Both the position numbers and the translations under genes were made by a program. A DNA stretch of 64,000 bases, taken from NCBI GenBank assembly GCA_947652605.1, contig OX393576.1, forward strand, positions 50,940,966 through 51,004,965, read 5' to 3'. The notes under the pieces were generated by a model. It saw only the letters and a program-made list of their open reading frames with translations, was not told the origin of the DNA and did not search any database. Of this stretch, positions 11,127 to 23,075 are shown in pieces. Position 1 is the first letter of the stretch. Each line of letters begins with the position of its first letter. The stretch is from Elmis aenea. Lineage: Eukaryota > Arthropoda > Insecta > Coleoptera > Elmidae.

Positions 11127-12520
11127 AAATACTTAATGTACCATAACCACTATCACTCTCCAACAAAATTATGTTATATACGTAGCAAAACGATTATAAA
11201 CCCACAACTCACAACGATACTGAAAAACCAATATAAAACATGGAAATGTAACCGATATTTTCATTACGCTTTGTTTAATTAGTTTTGTTTCAGTTTTCAA
11301 TTACAGCTACGATTATCGGTTCTATTTGAACTGAAAAAATTAATTTCTTGTTTACACTTTATTAAAAAGGTTTAAAGTTTGCTTTGATCCTTGCTTGATA
11401 TTTGCACAAAGTGAATAAACGTTTCAAATAAAATATCTTTTTCAACATATGATTTTTAATATGTGCATGATTGTTGACTCGATTATGCAAATAAGCAGTG
11501 TTAATTCATAATACGTTTTAAAGATTAAAAATAAAAAACATTTAATTAAATTATTGTAATTTCTTGTGTATCTGAAATACTGTCGAAAAATTAACAAAAA
11601 AATGTGTAGAACAGATCTGATCTATCCAACGTTTTACATTACTACATTTTTCAGTTGCTGTATGTTTGTTGGAAAACATTCTTTCGTTTTAAAAATTTTT
11701 TTAGTTTCTATAACAGATTCTTCATAAAAAAAGTGCTGCTTAACAAAATCTATTTGCATTGTTAAATGAATCTCTTAAATAGTTCACGAATGTATATCTA
11801 GGTTGATAAAAACTGAGTCAAATTCGAGGACCTATGAAGAATACACCATGGGTTTAATTTCGCAAAGCTGCTTAATTTTATTCTAAATAATAATAATAAT
11901 AATATAAATATACGCAATCTCCAAATCTTAATGAAAAGATAACGCGCTTCGACCAAATTGAGAGAAGTTTAGCAATACGAAATATGTGGTAATTTCAAAA
12001 ATAGAAATATGTAACTATTGCGTAAAATAAAAATATGCAGCAGTTAGCAATAGTTTAACATTTCATATATTACTCTAATTTTGTCTTGCTGCTAATTTAG
12101 CTATTAACTAATATAAAAAAAACACAAAAAGTTCATCACGGTAAAGAAACATAGTTTTTGAACGACTACAAATAAGGAAAAACATTTTCGTATATTTAAA
12201 ATACTAAATAACTTAAATCACATTTATTGAATAGGTACAGTAAAATTCTATTACTCTTAAATTATGTATAATGTAAAAAAGGGTTTCTCCACTTTTAAGG
12301 CATAATTTTTCCTGCTTTAAATTTTTTGTTTAATTGTTTTATGAATTTTACGTATATCACGAAGAAACTAACTTACCTATATCAAAATTGAGTTTTAATA
12401 AGCACACATTATGAGTGCATTAATCATAATTGAAACCTAATTAATTAAATGTGAGAGTCAATAATCGCCAGATTAATTGGAAAATTTGTTTATCGGTGCA
12501 TCCCTATTTGAGAGGTACCG
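11127..12520. other. AT-rich stretch, nothing recognised
   Basis: No gene or delimited repeat found. A short (ATA)n microsatellite lies at about 11885-11905. Confidence 0.55.
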
Positions 12521-12535
12521 GCGCGGCGTTTAAAG

Positions 12536-13125
12536 CCGCGTACAGACCAAGCTTGCAAACTGTTCTAGAACACTTTAGCGAACAGATCGTGAACAACGTG
12601 CGAACCTGGTGTAGGCGGGAGTTCGCGAACAGTTTGCGAGCTGCTCGCTAGTTCGCTCAAAGGGTTTTCTGTCTGGACGTCATTTGTGTAGTTGTTAAAA
12701 ATGGAGTGATCAGAGAACACATTTTAAATTTAATAGTACAATATCGTTCACAGCCAAACTTGTGAGACCCAAAAAATTCAATTTCAAAAAGAGCAACATA
12801 AAAAAATGTGCAATTCAAAAAAAATTTGAGGTTATGCAGAAGGAACCTGATGAGATCAAAAGAAAATTGGGGGTAATATCATATAGCTCGTGGAAAGGCT
12901 AGTGGAAATCATTTTCACAAACATAAAAGCAGCACAAGCAGTCACCCACAGCATCTTCGTCGCTTGATGAAATATTTATTTACAAAACGTGAACCCTTTT
13001 GGGAACTGTTCAGTATGTCCCGAGAGCTGTTGACGAACACACCCAACTTTTTGGTGTAGACGTGTTGCTCGCGAATAGCTCTCGAACAGATAGCGAACTT
13101 CTAATTTTGGTCTGCACACGTGTTA
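12536..13125 (+). mobile_element. PIF/Harbinger-like remnant with MADF-type ORF
   Basis: From the ATG near 12700 the broken plus-strand frame reads MEWSREHILNLIVQYRSQPN, then a stop where MADF proteins have the Leu-Trp of LWDP, then DPKNSISK and a basic EIKRKLG-like segment near 12860. This is the pattern of a MADF (Myb/SANT-related) DNA-binding domain, carried by the accessory protein of PIF/Harbinger elements. CAGACCAA occurs near both ends in inverted orientation (12544 and 13108-13117). Repeated GTTCGCGAA-like words sit in both flanks. No target duplication was found and the catalytic transposase is absent, so the class call is moderate. Confidence 0.42.
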
Positions 13126-13142
13126 AGATGAAGTGCGTAACT

Positions 13143-13478
13143 GCGTATAAGACGAGGTCCAATTTTCAAGCTAGCTTTTTGCGTTTAGCTTATACGAGTC
13201 GTATAAGACGATCTGCAATTGGGAGAATTATCTGTTTTCAGTTATGTTAGTACTTAAAATTCAAAGATGCCATTAGGGGCGTAAAATTGGAACATTTATA
13301 TATATATTCTCTATTTTTTACGTAAAATGTATATTTTTTAATAAATTTAGATTGCACGAAATAATCCTACACAAGTATACATTATAAATAAACATTTATC
13401 CAAGAAATCAATTATATTTTTTTGTATCTGAAGTATTTTTAGGTGAAATTTGTAGTTTTTAAGGGTCGTCTTATACGC
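13143..13478. mobile_element. MITE with GCGTATAAGACGA inverted ends
   Basis: GCGTATAAGACGA at 13143-13155 is matched by its inverse TCGTCTTATACGC at 13466-13478. A second, internal copy of the left terminus (TCGTATAAGACGATC) lies at ~13199, with similar following bases, as if the terminus had been duplicated. No coding is seen and no clear target duplication is visible. Confidence 0.5.
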
Positions 13479-13479
13479 C

Positions 13480-14575
13480 GGTATATAGGTACGGAAATTT
13501 AGAGTACAGAATTGAGTACTTTTCTTGTAACCGTTACTTATCATCACTTTTTTTTAAGCTAGCTATGGAATTAAACTTTTATTGAGGCAAACAATATTAT
13601 AAACAATGTTTATTGAATATTTATACATCACGCATGTGCGAGGTTTTTAAAAATTATTTAAAACGATATTACGTCGATGGTTTATGGCAAAATTATTTGT
13701 ACAGTCTGTTATATACCAACTGCGCGAAGCAGCTGGAAACTATTCTTGAAATAAAGTAACAACTTTACGAGTTTATTTTGTTAAGAACTTAAAAATACAA
13801 CGAATACGTTCTTATTAACAATACGGAAGACATTTTTATATGTTCCTTACCGCGATATATAGGATAAAGATACGGTCTGCAGACTCAGTAAGAAGAACAC
13901 GTAAGAACATAAACAATGATAAGTTGCAGAACACAAGATATCCTTCGTACTTGCACTACCTGACTTCGTATTCTGTGACGGTCAACAGAATAATAAATTT
14001 ATTACTTCAATCCCTAGCGCAATCAAATTTCGTTCCCACGCAACGTTGTAAAAACAAATGAAATTAATTACTCACTAGCCATGATTGGGAGTTTTGTTTT
14101 GCGTCAACAGTTGTTTGCTTGAAAAAATTCTCGTGAATCAACATTTTAAGATTTATTTATATTTATCAAGTCTATTCAATATTCTTCGAATTTTAATAAT
14201 ATTTATTCTTATTGTTAAAACAATAAATAAGGGGCATAATATTTACATTCATTTATTTATATTGGAAGCACAAAACGTTTCAATAAACGCAAAATATGTT
14301 ATTGAAGTTGCACAATTGAAAAGTTTTCTAAATAAACTAAGTCATGAAACAAAATCTACTGTAGGTATCCAATCTTTTACGACAAATATTCAAACATACA
14401 TATTTGTAGAATTGTGTGGTTTTAATAATACTCGAGTAACATTCAACTAAAACTTCGAATATATGAATTTTTTGGAACAGGGCGATGATGGCAGGAATTA
14501 AAGAGGATGATGCACCAACATGTTTCCAAGTGAAATTTAGATTGTAGCAGTTTTGATGGGGCCAGATAACCTAGC
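13480..14575. other. AT-rich stretch holding one unassigned ORF
   Basis: Apart from the open frame at 14085-14450, no gene, RNA or delimited repeat is visible. Confidence 0.5.
14085..14450 (+). CDS. Unidentified 121-codon open frame, doubtful
   Basis: The frame is open for 121 codons and ends at a normal stop. It has one strongly hydrophobic segment near residues 25-45 (LYLSSLFNILRILIIFILIV), then a polar region with QLKSFLNKLSH near residues 77-87. A membrane segment followed by L..F...L.H is faintly like the end of an insect gustatory receptor, but the TYhhhhhQF signature is missing and I do not claim it. In DNA this AT-rich, about one frame of this length per window is expected by chance. 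No promoter or splice context supports it. Confidence 0.15.
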   Translation: MGVLFCVNSCLLEKILVNQHFKIYLYLSSLFNILRILIIFILIVKTINKGHNIYIHLFILEAQNVSINAKYVIEVAQLKSFLNKLSHETKSTVGIQSFTTNIQTYIFVELCGFNNTRVTFN

Positions 14576-14579
14576 CAGG

Positions 14580-14775
14580 ACTTAACAAGATTACCATCAA
14601 GTATAACTGAGTTATAAACGATTTAAAAAAAAAACCATTTTGATTTTTGTTTATTACCATAAAACTTTTAAAAACATTAAAGCACCATTAGAAAGCGGAA
14701 CATTTTGTCTAACTTGAACGTCTTTGTAGCTCTTACCGTTTACGAGATCTCAATAGTGGCCCTATAATAGAATAA
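14580..14775 (+). repeat. Dispersed repeat with the ACCGTTTACGAGATC motif
   Basis: ACCATCAAGTATAACTGAGT through CTCTTACCGTTTACGAGATC and AGTGGCCCT. The segment at 28555-28745 is the inverse relative, and the CTCTTACCGTTTACGAGATC motif recurs in the foldbacks at 22006-23073, 34970-35780 and 53395-56110. No ends or target duplication could be fixed here. Confidence 0.65.
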
Positions 14776-14833
14776 TCTCAAAATTGACCAAAGTGAAAGT
14801 GGTGTAAAAAAGTTGGTAAACCCTGCTTTTATA

Positions 14834-14965
14834 CAGGGTGATTCAGTTTGACTTTCCACTCCTATAACTGTGTTATTTTAACCTTATATTTTTGTGAATT
14901 GTGAAAAATTCTCTATCGAATGACGTTCAAATGTTTTTTCTACGATGCAATATGGTAGACTGGCG
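14834..14965 (+). repeat. Repeat shared with 42380-42520
   Basis: It begins ACAGGGTGATTCAGTTTGAC, a terminus of the CAGGGTG type. The stretch GAAAATTCTCTATCGA then TGACGTTCAAATG and TTTTTTCTACGATG is nearly the same in a segment at 42380-42520. Only one end was identified. Confidence 0.6.
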
Positions 14966-16570
14966 ATAGTCAACTTTTTTCTTGAAATTACATGGTTTAC
15001 TTTTTTTATTGATTTTGATAGACAATTAAATTCTAAATCTATGGTGCATTAAAAAATAACCATATAATTTTTTTCTTTCAGAAAAACGAGTTAAAAAGTT
15101 ATTTAGTTTTCACAAAATCGTTGTATTTGATTAAACAAAACACGATCACTGTAGTAATTGAGAGTTTATAACTTGTCTAATTGTGTTTTATTATTTTTCG
15201 TTGTAGTGATAAGAAGATAATTTTGTTTAAATGCTAGGTGGTTTTTTAAATCAATTTTGCCAGTTAATGGAATTTAAAAATGTATACTTTTTCTGGATGC
15301 CACTGTGAATTTTTTTATTGTAATCCTGCTGCATAATTAAATTTTACATAATCACTACGAATGAGTTTGATTGCTCACGTTCGACACAACATCGAAAATA
15401 AAATTTTAACGAGGATTTAAACTTAATAGCGACTCTAAATAAATAAACGCTTACTTTTTATCGTATTCCAGGCTTTGGAAAATCGTAGGCGTCTTAACAA
15501 AATCCCCATGGCATTGTTTTTGCTCCGCTGTATTCAGAGAGTTTTTAGTAATTTATTTAGTGTTAGCAACTCCTTCGCATCGAAACCCGGTTTTCTATAC
15601 TCGTTCAGGCTTAAAAAGCCGTATAATCTATATTTGATGTTACTTTATAGATTTTTGTCACGTGACTTTAACCAGCTTTGAAACAAATTATTAAGGGTCA
15701 CAAAGACGAACTAATAGTCAAAGTTAGTTGAAAAATATTTTGTGTTTTGTTGTGTATAAATATTTTTAGAACGCACTCGACTGCTGCATGCAGCAACCGC
15801 ACACAGATGCAGTATTAACGCCATAAAATAAATCTGTTTCATAAGCAAAGTTTACTGCACTATACTAGTAATTAAGATTCATGTACATTGTAGTACCTAT
15901 TATAATTGCGCACGAATTGTTCAGTTTTTTTCTTTATATTTCATGTTCTTAAACTGTTAGCAGTATTAAGTAGAGATTTAAAAAAAACATAAGTTAGATA
16001 TTCTTTTCTTAGTAAATACCAAGCATGTTGAAAAAGGCTTAAATGAGAAAAGGTATGGATGTTTTATATTTTATTTGGCTTTCATAGCAAAATATCCATA
16101 TTATTTTGCCCAAAAGATTTATACGAGTCAAAATAAGTTTCACAAATTATTACCCGAAAGCAGCTACATTTTGTGAAGTACACTTGGCGCACTTTTTAAA
16201 TTTGCATTTCCGCTCAAAATAAATTATTGTCAACGACAGTCGAAAATGTTTGAAATTTCAACCGCCGAATGGTAACTTTCTAATATTCTGACACACTTAG
16301 GCGCGTTTGTTGGTATTTAGGTCGGTGCGCATGGTATACAATAATATGTTAATAATACTTACACGTTAAACGCTAGCAATTACTCAATTTGTTATTCGAC
16401 CAAAAATTAAATAAGACGTTAACACTTTAAAGTTTCGTAAGTGGTCATCTTCGCAACATATTTAAAGAAAAAACAAAGAACAAATTAAGAAATCAATTAT
16501 TTATGTGCGCTTGTTTCAATAATTTTCAGTACTGAAGCCGTCAAAAATCAGTTTTCGTAAGTGTTTTCTA
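14966..16570. other. AT-rich stretch, nothing recognised
   Basis: The open frame at 15475-15681 has no recognisable domain and no supporting context. No RNA gene or delimited element seen. Confidence 0.5.
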
Positions 16571-16574
16571 ACGG

Positions 16575-16745
16575 CATTTGACAAATACCGGACCGGCAGA
16601 AGTAACTTGAAATGTACTTAGAGGACCGGTAATAATTACTTGGTCCTCAGTTAAACGCCCCAGTACCGTAAATCTACGTGAGCGGATCATAATGCATGGA
16701 CCAGAGAAACGTAGATTAACAAGACCGGTCCGATATGTATTAATA
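16575..16745. repeat. Nested inverted repeats with CCGG-rich ends
   Basis: Several hairpins lie inside one another. ATACCGGACCGG at ~16587 pairs with CCGGTCCGATAT at ~16726. GAGGACC at ~16621 pairs with GGTCCTC at ~16642. AATCTACGT at ~16671 pairs with ACGTAGATT at ~16710. It is more GC-rich than the flanks. Probably a small MITE, but no target duplication was seen. Confidence 0.45.
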
Positions 16746-16763
16746 CAGCAATTTAATAAAATA

Positions 16764-17997
16764 TCAGGTTGATGCAAATGTTCGTAGCGTTTTAGGTTTC
16801 TAATGCGAAAGTGTTTTGGAAAGAAATTTTTTTAACATAATATGTAAGTGTCATTTTAATGCCATAGTATGATTTTATTGAATACGCCTTAAAATTTTCA
16901 ATTAGTAGAAAGTTTGTGTTAAGAATTGACCAAAGAAGATGAAGTATCAAGAACAAACAAGAAAACAATTTCGACATCCTTTTGTTTGAGTTTAACCGAT
17001 GATTTAAGGAAGGTATCGGAGGCAGCTAGAACCATTTGTGCTGTTTACGGGGAGAATGCCATCGGGAAAAGTGCGGCAAGAAAATGGTTTTCTCGTTTTA
17101 AAGATGGCTATTTTGACATAAATGATTTTCCACCTTTAGGAAGACACCCAACTTTGGTGAAGAGGATTTAAACGCTTCACTTCTGATGATTCACGTCAAT
17201 CAACTCTGAATTTGGGCAATATGCTGAACAATCAACCATCGTACGACTTTGCATTCCATGGGCAAAGTACAAAAATTGGGTGTATGGGTATCATACATTT
17301 AGAGCGAAAACAAAAATCAGCGTGTTACCAATGTGATTCTTCGCTTGCTCATCATTTAGCTCGTCAACAACATCGACCGTTGTTGTTCCAAATTGTTACT
17401 GGTGACGAAAAATGGTGCCTTTGCATCGATATCAAGAACAGAATGAAATAGCCCTAACGAACAAGCTAGTGTGTAGTGTGGTGTTCATCCATGTAAGGTA
17501 ATGTTTGTTGTGCATCTGGTAGGTCAAAGCACGCGTCATCTACTACGAATTACTTCCGAGCAATGTAACTTCTGAGGTTTCTTGTCAGCAACACCGTCGC
17601 CTTGAGGCCGCAATTTGGAACATAAAGGACAGGGAAAACGGCATCAAGTGACTTTGCAGCATGATAATTCTCGTCCGCATACTGATAATGTTACAAAAGC
17701 GTCTATTTAAGAGCTCGGTTAAAAGGTTATTACACATCTGTCCCATTCTTCTAATTTTGCTCCATCAGATTTTCATGTATTCCGCTCTCTGTCTAACAAT
17801 GTTCTTTAAAATTGGCTTGACGATCTTCACCTCCAAACCACCAAATATCTTCAGGCCTGGAATCGAAAAACTGCCAATACGTTGAGAGCCAATCGCAAAC
17901 AATGCAGAAAAATATACTGTTGATTCGTTTATGTATTTTGTTTACTAAAAAAATATTTTATTTAATTAAAACGCAACGAACTTATGCATCAACCTCA
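16764..17997 (+). mobile_element. mariner, full length, inactive
   Basis: Terminal inverted repeats of about 30 bases (AGGTTGATGCAAATGTTCGT against AGGTTGATGCATAAGTTCGT) are flanked by TA on both sides, and the 1.23 kb length is normal for mariner. The coding strand is plus. An N-terminal helix-turn-helix part holds GKSAARKWFSRFKDGYFDI (16926-17171). A middle part has the first catalytic block VTGDEKWC at ~17400. The second block reads LQHDNSRPHTDNVTKASI at ~17652, and a SDFHVFRSL block follows at ~17768. Frameshifts and stops break it into at least three frames, so it cannot encode a working transposase. Confidence 0.92.
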
Positions 17998-17999
17998 TA

Positions 18000-19419
18000 T
18001 TTTGATAAATAATTATTTTTGATCCTTACAACATGTATTGTAGTTTTAAGAAGTATTTGTGTGATTGCATGACTCTTGTTATGGTTGTCAAAGTCTCTAG
18101 TTAGAATTTATATTTCAGTTACTTTGGCATTAGCAGTAAGAGAGTGTTCAAGCTAAAAGTCCCTAGACGTGACCAATTTATTTTGGAAAAAGTGTGTTTG
18201 GTAGGGGTTATATAACATCACCAAGGTCGTCAACTCTTTTTAAATCAAATCATTTTTATGACAAGTTGTTTTAAAAATTCATTTCTATCTTGTGAAAATT
18301 CTCAAAGTAACTACATACTTTAACTTATTAATATAAGACGTTAAAATATCACTGAGGAAGTTTTTGTCAAAAATCCAGTCCGAAGCGATATCCGATCCCA
18401 AAAATGGGGATGTTTATGTAAATAAGATGCAAAACATAGACCTCACTTTATTTTCTGTAGAGATATACTGCGTTAACGTTATACACTCGTACTGTAAACA
18501 TAAATTTATGATCCTTACAAAGTATGCAGTTGCCTAGTAACGCCAGTCTTTGTAGGAGCACTTGGCATTCATGCAACATTTACAAGCTTTGTTTCCGTAC
18601 ATAAGAAAAATTTATTGTTTTAAATAATGAAGTCTCTTCTATAGCCTTCTAATACACTGTGCATTTAAGTTTAGCTTCGGTTTGATACGGCAAGAATCAA
18701 TTTAAAATAATACTTTTATACGCTTAATTAAGATAAGGAAAAAGATATCTTATCTTTCTCTAATATAAATCAGTACAGCAACGGAATTAAGATATATAGT
18801 TTGGAACATTTTAGAAAACAGTGTTTTTATCTTTTTCAAGATAACTACCAAACAGATACGTCAATGAAAAATCTGTAATAAAGACTTTGATAAAAAACGC
18901 GTAAATATTTTGGTTTTTTCTTAGTTGCAATATGTGAACATATTTGAAATGCAATACAATAAGCAATTTTTCTAAATACTTAAACTTTTAGGTAACGTTT
19001 TATTACTAAAATATTATGGTCATCTCTTTTGCTGTTCTTTAAAGCTCATATATTTCATATTTTATTGCATTCAAACATAAAGTACATTGTTAACTGTATG
19101 TGACCACAGTTACGTTTCATGTGTCACAACAAAAACTACCTGTAAAATTAAATTACACAATTATAAAGTTTAAAATGTACATAGGTTATGTATGCACTTG
19201 TTTTATTTCCATACCACCGCTCTGAAATTTAATTATATACATTAAAGCTAGCTTTACCTCTGGTTCAAAAAATTTCTGTCATTCTCTAGTGAAATAGTGA
19301 CTTGTTTGTTATATGCACGTGTAACTGCAAACATACAAATGTATTTTTGTAATTAATTAGAACATTTGCAACCCAGATATATGCAAACGTGTTATTCGCT
19401 TACAAACTTTCGTTCATAA
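18000..19419. other. AT-rich stretch, nothing recognised
   Basis: No coding frame, RNA gene or delimited repeat could be supported. Confidence 0.55.
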
Positions 19420-19570
19420 GATACAAGAATTATTCGATAGCTCTGTTATTAGTAATAATATTAAAAAAAGTTAAATATAAAAGTTTTTGTAATCATTTAC
19501 TACATAACCTAAAATTATTTTCAACTATACACAGAGTTTTGTTTTTGCGCTCTGATACCAAACATTGATA
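19420..19570 (+). repeat. Fragment of the 58591-60421 foldback family
   Basis: AAGAATTATTCGATAGCTCT, then GTTATTAGTA, a TACATAACCTAAAAT stretch and TTTTCAACTATA match the left arm of the foldback at 58591-60421 in the same order. Only this one arm piece is present. Confidence 0.65.
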
Positions 19571-19951
19571 AATAATAAACTCGTTGATAAATGGTTTGAC
19601 GGTGAAGTTGGTAACTATTGGTAGTGGAGGCAGTGTTTACAAATATAATGCTGAGTTTATCGTATATTTGGCGCTGTTTTTCTAGCAACATGCTAAGGTT
19701 GGCAGAGGACTAACACATTTGCCCCTTTATCACATTTACCCCACTTCACCTTACATTGATTATGGAAAGTTTTTCTTTAATATTTGCAAATGGAATCAAA
19801 TCACGAACTTGATAGTCATAGTTATCTCAGTATCTGTATTAGCTACAGATTCGGTAAAATCGACACAAATGTGCAGAATTTTGAGTTTATTGTAAATTTG
19901 TTCTTAACATAAATGTTCAAAGCCAAAAAGTAAGTTTTAATTTTAATAATA

Positions 19952-20210
19952 CAGGTAAAACCTCTCTTACTCGACATTCAAGAGGAACTTATAAAAATCG
20001 AGTTATGGAGGAAAATCTACTGAAGAAGATTATGTTTTAAATATGCAATTAGAGTGGAGGATTAAGGCAGGGTCATACTGCTTAATACGATAATGATGTT
20101 ATTAGAATACTAACAGTTCGTGTGCACCGATTTCAACGGACTCTTTTTTAAATAGATCAACTGAGGTGAATCGAGTAACAGAAGTATCAAGTAATAGAGG
20201 TTTCACCTGC
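19952..20210. mobile_element. pogo/Tigger-like MITE
   Basis: The left end CAGGTAAAACCTCTCTTACT pairs with the inverted right end CAGGTGAAACCTCTATTACT; the left end is preceded by TA and a TA lies one base beyond the right end. TATCGAGTTATGGAGG-like sequence follows the left end. Ends reading CAGG..AACCTC..TTA..CGA are typical of pogo/Tigger-type elements, which duplicate TA. About 260 bases, no coding. Confidence 0.72.
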
Positions 20211-20918
20211 ATATCGAGCTTTTTTTTTTGTTATAATTTAACAATTATGGGCATTTTTACATCAAGCAATGTAAACAAACAGTGATAGGTTTTTTGATAT
20301 CTTTTACTATGGATTACTTGATTGAAAAACCAATATTATACCTTTAAAACTTTTATTAACTAAAAACTGTGGTGTGACATATTGGTGTGAAAATCCATAT
20401 ACGTCCATAATAAACGAACATTATTTTGTGTAATATTTTGGTCCACCTAACCAATTCTGTAGCTTTTATGCTATGATCGCGATACACTTTTTATTTGCAA
20501 GAGATTTTTTTGTGGATTTGAAATAATAACCCATTGCTTCAAGAAAAATGTTTAATTAAAATACTGACATAAAAGTTTTTCGATTATTTTTGCTTTTTGT
20601 CTGTTTACTACCGCACTTTGGGTGGCGGGCAAAAATGTTGAGGACACCTCATTGTTCCTGAGCTTTCTATGGCGATAAAATTTGTGTTATTTTAAAAGTT
20701 TAACTCTTCAGAAGTCACAATCAGAGTATTGTTAATAAATCTTCCAAAATATTTTACCCTGGCGTTGTTAAATTGATTATTAAATGTTAATATTTTGTCA
20801 ATATATTTTAAAAACGTAATTAACTCAAAAACGATTAATTTTAGACACAAAAAAGCTTATAAATTTTTGAAACAGTATTATTTGAAATATAAATAATGGA
20901 AAATTCACGTAACCCAAT
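20211..20918. other. AT-rich stretch, nothing recognised
   Basis: No gene or delimited repeat found. Confidence 0.5.
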
Positions 20919-20919
20919 A

Positions 20920-21411
20920 GGTTTGTTCCAACAAGCGATTTAAAACCAATTCATGTATAAGTACATGAACTGGTTTATTCGCATGCGAACTATGTACTAA
21001 TAAATGTACTGGCCAGTATTAGCCGTTGTTGGAACACTTTTACGACTGGCCTAACTGTGAATGACATTTGTGTCTGTTGGGTTCATAGAAATGTGCGCAT
21101 CGTAAGGGTAAACACCTGAAGAATCCAGTACTAAATGGGATTGGGAGGGCGATGCATGGTTACCTGAGCTCACGTTAATTATGAACAGCGCATGCGTGTA
21201 AAAACTGAAGTGCTGGTACATGCATTCGTTCAAGTACTGTTTTGACCGTACTCTGACTAGTTCATGCATTAATTTTGCAATGAGGAGGGAACAGCCGACT
21301 AAACACTAAACCTTCCGGCGAACTATCAGAGACTGTGATGGAACGCGATTTCGATACTACGCAGAATCCTGATGGTACATTGGATCGTACATAGCCTTGT
21401 TGGAACAAACC
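20920..21411. mobile_element. MITE with GGTTTGTTCCAACA ends
   Basis: GGTTTGTTCCAACAAG at the left is matched by CTTGTTGGAACAAACC at the right, with TA on both sides. The interior carries shorter inverted pieces (ACATGAACTGG and CCAGT near 20965-21020) and TGTTGGAACAC at ~21028, an inner echo of the terminus. The minus-strand frame at 21051-21269 lies inside and has no recognisable domain. Confidence 0.72.
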
Positions 21412-21414
21412 TAT

Positions 21415-22003
21415 GATCTCCAACAACATTTGATATGTAGGAAATGAGCGCTAGGTGGCCATGTTGTATATGTATAGGGCAATACATTCTTCATGTTGTT
21501 ATATTTAGCTGATGTAACAGTTCTGAAATTTTCATATAAAGGCAATATATTATTTTATCGAATTTTTTAGCCATCTTATTGGCAAGACAAATTTATAATT
21601 TAAATTCCTTATCGTCTTCGACTAACGTTTGATAAAATATTCTATATGCGCATCTTTCTTAAATTGCATTCAGTACAACTTCGGCCAATTTGCAGTTTCT
21701 CCGTTGTTAATATATATTTTTTAAACATTTACAATTTTTAGCTGCAAAACTTCTACAGTCTAATTCATATCGATATTTTAACAACTTGATATTAATATTA
21801 TAAATAGTAAAAAAAAACTTCTTTAGTAATTGGAGCAACTTTTCACTAATTGTTTTTTCAAAATTAGCTCTTTTAGCAGTTTTAAAAATAACGACTTAAA
21901 TTATATTATGCAATAAAATGCTTATTTACAAACCAATGCAGACTGGACTCATATTCTTTAGAAATGTTTAATTCAAAATGCTCCCACGGACACTTTACAG
22001 CTA
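21415..22003. other. AT-rich spacer, nothing recognised
   Basis: No feature could be supported between the MITE and the next foldback. Confidence 0.5.
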
Positions 22004-22005
22004 TA

Positions 22006-23073
22006 CAGGGTTCTCGTTTTTCGAGGGCCACTATGGGAATCTCGTAAACGGTAAGAGTTACTATGACTTCGGTTAAATTAGAGCAAAGTTGTATATTCAG
22101 GTGCTTAATAATTTGACGCAAACAGAACTTATCTAGCTTTTTTAGTTTTTGAGATATGGGGGAAAAGTAAAAAATAGGGTTTTTGTTTTTTGCCCATAAC
22201 TTTTTCATTTATGTCGAATTTCATTTCTGTAAAAACTTTTTTATGGCCACTTTTTGCAAGGAATCAAAATCTCGGTTTTCGTAACCAAATATACGTTTTC
22301 ATAGTTTTTAAAAAAACGTTCAAAAATCTGTTTACTTATTAGAAGCCATTAACGCAGATAAAGGGTATAACTCGGTGAAGATGTAAGATGTAACCAATGC
22401 GTTCGTTTGATAAGTTAAGTTAGTTCTTGGTTGGGTGACCGTGCATGGATTGCACAGCTGTTTTTTTCCCTTCAATAAATAAATAAATACCTACCTATTT
22501 TTGTTTTGTGTTAAATCTTTATCTTAATCCCTTTAACAGTAATTTCATGCGGTTTACTTACCTCCTTTCAAGGAAAAAGGGACAAAAATAATTGATTACA
22601 ATGCCGATTAGAAATTTTTCAAAATTAAATATTTGTTTTTTCCATTTTTAAAAATTGTTTCAAAAAAGTGCCAAGTGTTATAAATTGTCGAATTCAGAAT
22701 AAAATGCTCTAGAAATTGGCGTTAAAATCAGATATAGCGTCCATAAGAAAAAATTGACCTGATGATGGTTTAAAAAAAAAACGAAACGTCGTATGGAAAA
22801 TATAATTGGAGATTTTGATTCCTTGTAAAAAGTGGCCATAAGAAAGTTTTTACAGAACTGAAATTCGACATCAAATGAAAGAGTTACGGGCAAAAACCAA
22901 AAACTCGCTTTTTTACTTTTTTCCATATATCTCAAAAACTAAAAAAGCTAAATAAGTTCTATTTGCGTCAAATTATTAAGCACCTGAATATACAACTTTG
23001 CCCTAATTTAACCGAAGTCGTAAATGTTACCGTTTACGAGATCCATAGTGGCCCTCGAAAAACGAGAACCCTG
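22006..23073. mobile_element. Foldback element, CAGGGTTCTCG ends, TA-flanked
   Basis: The ends CAGGGTTCTCGTTTTTCGAG and their inverse are flanked by TA. The arms are each about 300 bases: the left runs through TATGGGAATCTCGTAAACGG and CTTATCTAGCTTTTTTAGTT, and the right holds these in inverse order. The arms also share ATATTCAGGTGCTTAATAAT and a GGAATCAAAATC-type block. No transposase is seen. Minus-strand frames at 21906-22208 and 22678-22935 are arm sequence. The loop contains a 5S-rRNA-like stretch at 22395-22471. Confidence 0.88.
22395..22471 (+). pseudogene. 5S rRNA-like fragment (5S-derived SINE or pseudogene)
   Basis: The order of words follows eukaryotic 5S rRNA: TTCGTTTGAT (5S: TTCTCGTCCGATC), AAGTTAAG, TTAGTTCTTGGTTGGGTGAC (5S: TTAGTACTTGGATGGGTGAC), CCG, then GCACAGCTGTT before a T-run. 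The segment that normally lies between AAGTTAAG and TTAGT is deleted. An (AAAT)n-like tail, AATAAATAAATAAATAC, follows at ~22475. Internal deletion plus simple tail suggest a 5S-derived retroposon (SINE3-like) rather than a working gene. Confidence 0.6.
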
Positions 23074-23075
23074 TA

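Noticed and set aside
12451..12651. 66-codon open frame
   Set aside because: It lies over the end of a GC-richer repeat with inverted GTTCGCGAA words; no domain recognised.
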